This document shows positions 62,296-64,000 of a DNA stretch of 64,000 bases, piece after piece. The stretch's first letter is position 1. Each line of letters opens with the position of its first letter. Both the position numbers and the translations under genes were made by a program. Under the pieces are notes generated by a model. That model worked only from the letters and a program-made list of their open reading frames with translations, had not been told where the DNA came from and searched no databases. The stretch spans positions 1,488,001 through 1,552,000 of the forward strand of contig NZ_LT629732.1 in the NCBI RefSeq assembly GCF_900104745.1, written 5' to 3'. This DNA comes from Actinopolymorpha singaporensis (GTDB lineage Bacteria; Actinomycetota; Actinomycetes; Propionibacteriales; Actinopolymorphaceae).

Positions 62296-62812
62296 TCGCC
62301 GCGCCGGCCCCTCCTGGCGTACCGCCCGCGTCCGTTGGGTCAGTTGTGCCTGTCACCCGGCGCCGGCGCGCGTACGCGAGCGGAGCGGCAACCAGCAACG
62401 CCGCCGAGGCCACCGCAAGCGCGGCCATCAGCGGGTTGAACCACACCGGAACGATCTCCTGGCCCCGGCACACCGTGCTGAGCGGCAGCAGGCCGGAGGA
62501 GTCGGGGAAGGCCCGCGCACCCATGGTGAAGTAGCACGTCTTGTCGGGGAAGAGCCCCGGCGAGTACCTCAGTACTCCGTACGCGTACGCCTCGACCGTC
62601 CCCACCGACACCAGGGCCGCGAGCCACCCCAGCGAGGAGACGGTGGCGAGAGCAGGCCGATCGCCGACGCGGTACCCGGTGCGGGAATGTTCGACGCGGC
62701 GGCGGACCAGGCGTACGACCCGGGTGGTGAGAACGCTGGCGGCGAGCAGGCAGGTAGCCGGTCCACCCACCGCCAACACCAGCAGCGCGATGAGAACCAG
62801 TGCCTTGAGCAC
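62267..62812 (-). CDS. membrane protein, unknown
   Basis: 181 residues with three to four hydrophobic segments (5-30, 57-78, 125-150). FPDKTCYFTMGARAFPDSSGLLPLSTVC between TM2 and TM3 has two Cys that could pair outside the cell. Starts 4 bp after the MFS gene and is probably coupled to it. Tail overlaps the pentapeptide gene. Confidence 0.75.
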   Translation of the reverse strand: MLKALVLIALLVLAVGGPATCLLAASVLTTRVVRLVRRRVEHSRTGYRVGDRPALATVSSLGWLAALVSVGTVEAYAYGVLRYSPGLFPDKTCYFTMGARAFPDSSGLLPLSTVCRGQEIVPVWFNPLMAALAVASAALLVAAPLAYARRRRVTGTTDPTDAGGTPGGAGAAISSSSERAE

Positions 62813-62815
62813 GCC

Positions 62816-64000
62816 TCACGCCCCCGCCGGCACGGGCGGCGTTCCCATCGCTCGGCGCCCGCCGGACCAGGCGACGGCCATCGCCAGCACGCCCGCGGCC
62901 AGCGACACGAAGAACCCCGCGTTCGCGCCGTGGCTGTCGATCACCCGCCCGGCGACCGCGCCGCCCAGAGCGATCCCGCCGACCAGCGCGCTCGTCGACC
63001 AGGTGATGCCCTCACTGAGCCGGCTGGCGGGGACGGTCTCCTCGACCCGGGCCACGCTCGCGATCATCGTCGGCGAGATCGTCAGCCCGGTGAAGAACAC
63101 GATCGGTGCCAGCAACCCGAGGTGGGAGACGAACGGCAACGGCACCATCGCCGCGGTGATGGCCGCCGTGCCGATCCGGAACCGTGTCAACGGCGGCTTG
63201 CGCAGGGTACGGCTGCCCAGGACCGCTGCGGAGATCATCGAACCGGTGGCGGTGATGCCGAGCAGAACGCCGGACCACGCCCGGGCGTCGGCCTGGGTGG
63301 CGAGGGCGATCACGGAGATGTCGAACGCGCCGAAGAGGGTGCCGATCCCCACGCTCGCGCCGACCACCGGGAACAGCGCCGGCCAGCCCAGCGGCGCCGC
63401 GGGGGTGCCGCCTCCGCCGCGGCCGTGGGCGGGCGGCTCGGTGTCGCGGAGCGCGGACAGCAGCAGGGTGCCGACCAGGCCGCAGCCCAGTGCGACCAGG
63501 AGCCCGGCGTTCGGGCTGATCCCGGTGGCGAGGAACGTCACCACCGGCGGCCCGATCATGAACAGCAGCTCGTCGGCCACCGCCTCCAGCGCGAACGCGG
63601 TCTGCAGGCTCGGCCCCCGTCCGAGCAGATGGCTCCACCGCGCCCGGACGTACGAACCGATCGACGGCGAGGTCGCCCCGGCCACCCCGGCCAGGACGAC
63701 CGTCACCGCGAGCGGCGAGTCCACCTCGACCGCCACCACCAGCCCACCCAGCGCCGCCGCGTTCAGTCCGGCGACGGCGGGCAGGGTGCGGTGCTGGCCG
63801 TGCCGGTCCACCAGGCGGGCCTGCATCGGAGAGCAGACGGCTCGGAAGACCACGAAGACCGCGGACACCACGCCGGCCAGGCCGTACGAACCGGTCTTCG
63901 CCGAGACCAGGATGACCAGGCCCAGCGACACCATCGAGATCGGCAACCGGGCGAGCAGTCCGCTGGCCGAGAACCTCAGGGCGCCGGGTTGGCGCAGCAG
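62816..64000 (-). CDS. MFS transporter (5' end outside window)
   Basis: At least 394 residues of a 12-TM major facilitator protein. The reading continues past a TTG at 63946 to the window edge (LRQPGALRFSASGLLARLP), which is the normal start region of this family, so the gene is cut off. VDRHGQHRTLPAVAGLNAAALG marks the loop 2-3 motif A. Drug or metabolite exporter by family; substrate unknown. Confidence 0.85.
   Translation of the reverse strand: MLRQPGALRFSASGLLARLPISMVSLGLVILVSAKTGSYGLAGVVSAVFVVFRAVCSPMQARLVDRHGQHRTLPAVAGLNAAALGGLVVAVEVDSPLAVTVVLAGVAGATSPSIGSYVRARWSHLLGRGPSLQTAFALEAVADELLFMIGPPVVTFLATGISPNAGLLVALGCGLVGTLLLSALRDTEPPAHGRGGGGTPAAPLGWPALFPVVGASVGIGTLFGAFDISVIALATQADARAWSGVLLGITATGSMISAAVLGSRTLRKPPLTRFRIGTAAITAAMVPLPFVSHLGLLAPIVFFTGLTISPTMIASVARVEETVPASRLSEGITWSTSALVGGIALGGAVAGRVIDSHGANAGFFVSLAAGVLAMAVAWSGGRRAMGTPPVPAGA

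Overview
The window comes from a high-GC Gram-positive bacterium, an actinobacterium. The evidence is GC-rich third codon positions, many GTG starts, ATGA/GTGA/TGATG gene junctions, a bldC-type regulator, a DUF3073 gene, and the order purF-purM-DUF3073 ... vdh-(unknown)-bldC, which Streptomyces also has. A Propionibacteriales-type actinomycete (Kribbella/Actinopolymorpha-like) would fit, but I cannot name the genus from sequence alone.

Layout. (1) 1-2174: the 3' part of a 23S rRNA gene, a 5S rRNA gene and a terminator hairpin. (2) 2335-28634: a large cell-surface glycan region. It has two UDP-GlcNAc 2-epimerases and two UDP-ManNAc-type dehydrogenases (both steps to UDP-ManNAcA, twice), at least five glycosyltransferases, a polyprenyl-phosphate sugar transferase, a PglD/NeuD-type acetyltransferase, a CDP-alcohol phosphatidyltransferase joined to a small VTT/DedA-type membrane protein, a secreted GH25 muramidase, and cysD-cysN at the far end. 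A complete Dpp/Opp-type ABC importer (10462-16123) sits inside it. (3) 28757-33667: threonine catabolism (tdh-kbl), a DinB/TIGR03086-type protein, a small unknown gene with a LexA-box-like sequence at its start codon, and a serine beta-lactamase-family hydrolase. (4) 33851-41542: purF, purM, DUF3073, a uronate-dehydrogenase-like epimerase with a ThuA protein, valine dehydrogenase, an unknown conserved-context protein and bldC. (5) 41865-46396: a five-gene operon (DUF4129-like membrane protein, unknown, MoxR ATPase, DUF58, membrane protein) with 4-base overlaps throughout. (6) 46488-64000: accessory genes: DoxX/VOC divergent from a MarR regulator, a HAD phosphatase, a LAL-type LuxR regulator divergent from a SnoaL-like protein, a zinc-type quinone oxidoreductase behind a MerR-type promoter, an L,D-transpeptidase lipoprotein, a sulfotransferase, a Nudix hydrolase, a secreted SGNH hydrolase, VOC/TetR, an SDR, a cysteine-rich pentapeptide-repeat protein, a membrane protein and an MFS transporter cut by the window edge.

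How the genes may work together. Region 2 most resembles a teichuronic-acid-like or capsular polysaccharide locus built on N-acetylmannosaminuronic acid. The sugar transferase would start chains on a lipid carrier, the glycosyltransferases extend them and the acetyltransferase decorates them. The CDP-alcohol transferase/VTT pair may serve a lipid carrier or anchor. CysDN makes APS, the precursor of PAPS, and a PAPS-type sulfotransferase lies 27 kb away, so sulfated products are possible but unproven.

Regulatory signals are unusually readable here. At least eight genes have a TANNNT -10 element 6-7 nt before the start codon, the pattern of leaderless mRNAs. There are clear operators at the MarR and TetR divergent promoters, a LexA-box-like palindrome at 31757-31772, and several strong hairpin terminators. 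Short in-frame tandem repeats (9, 12 or 15 bp units) recur in coding regions and gene ends across the window.
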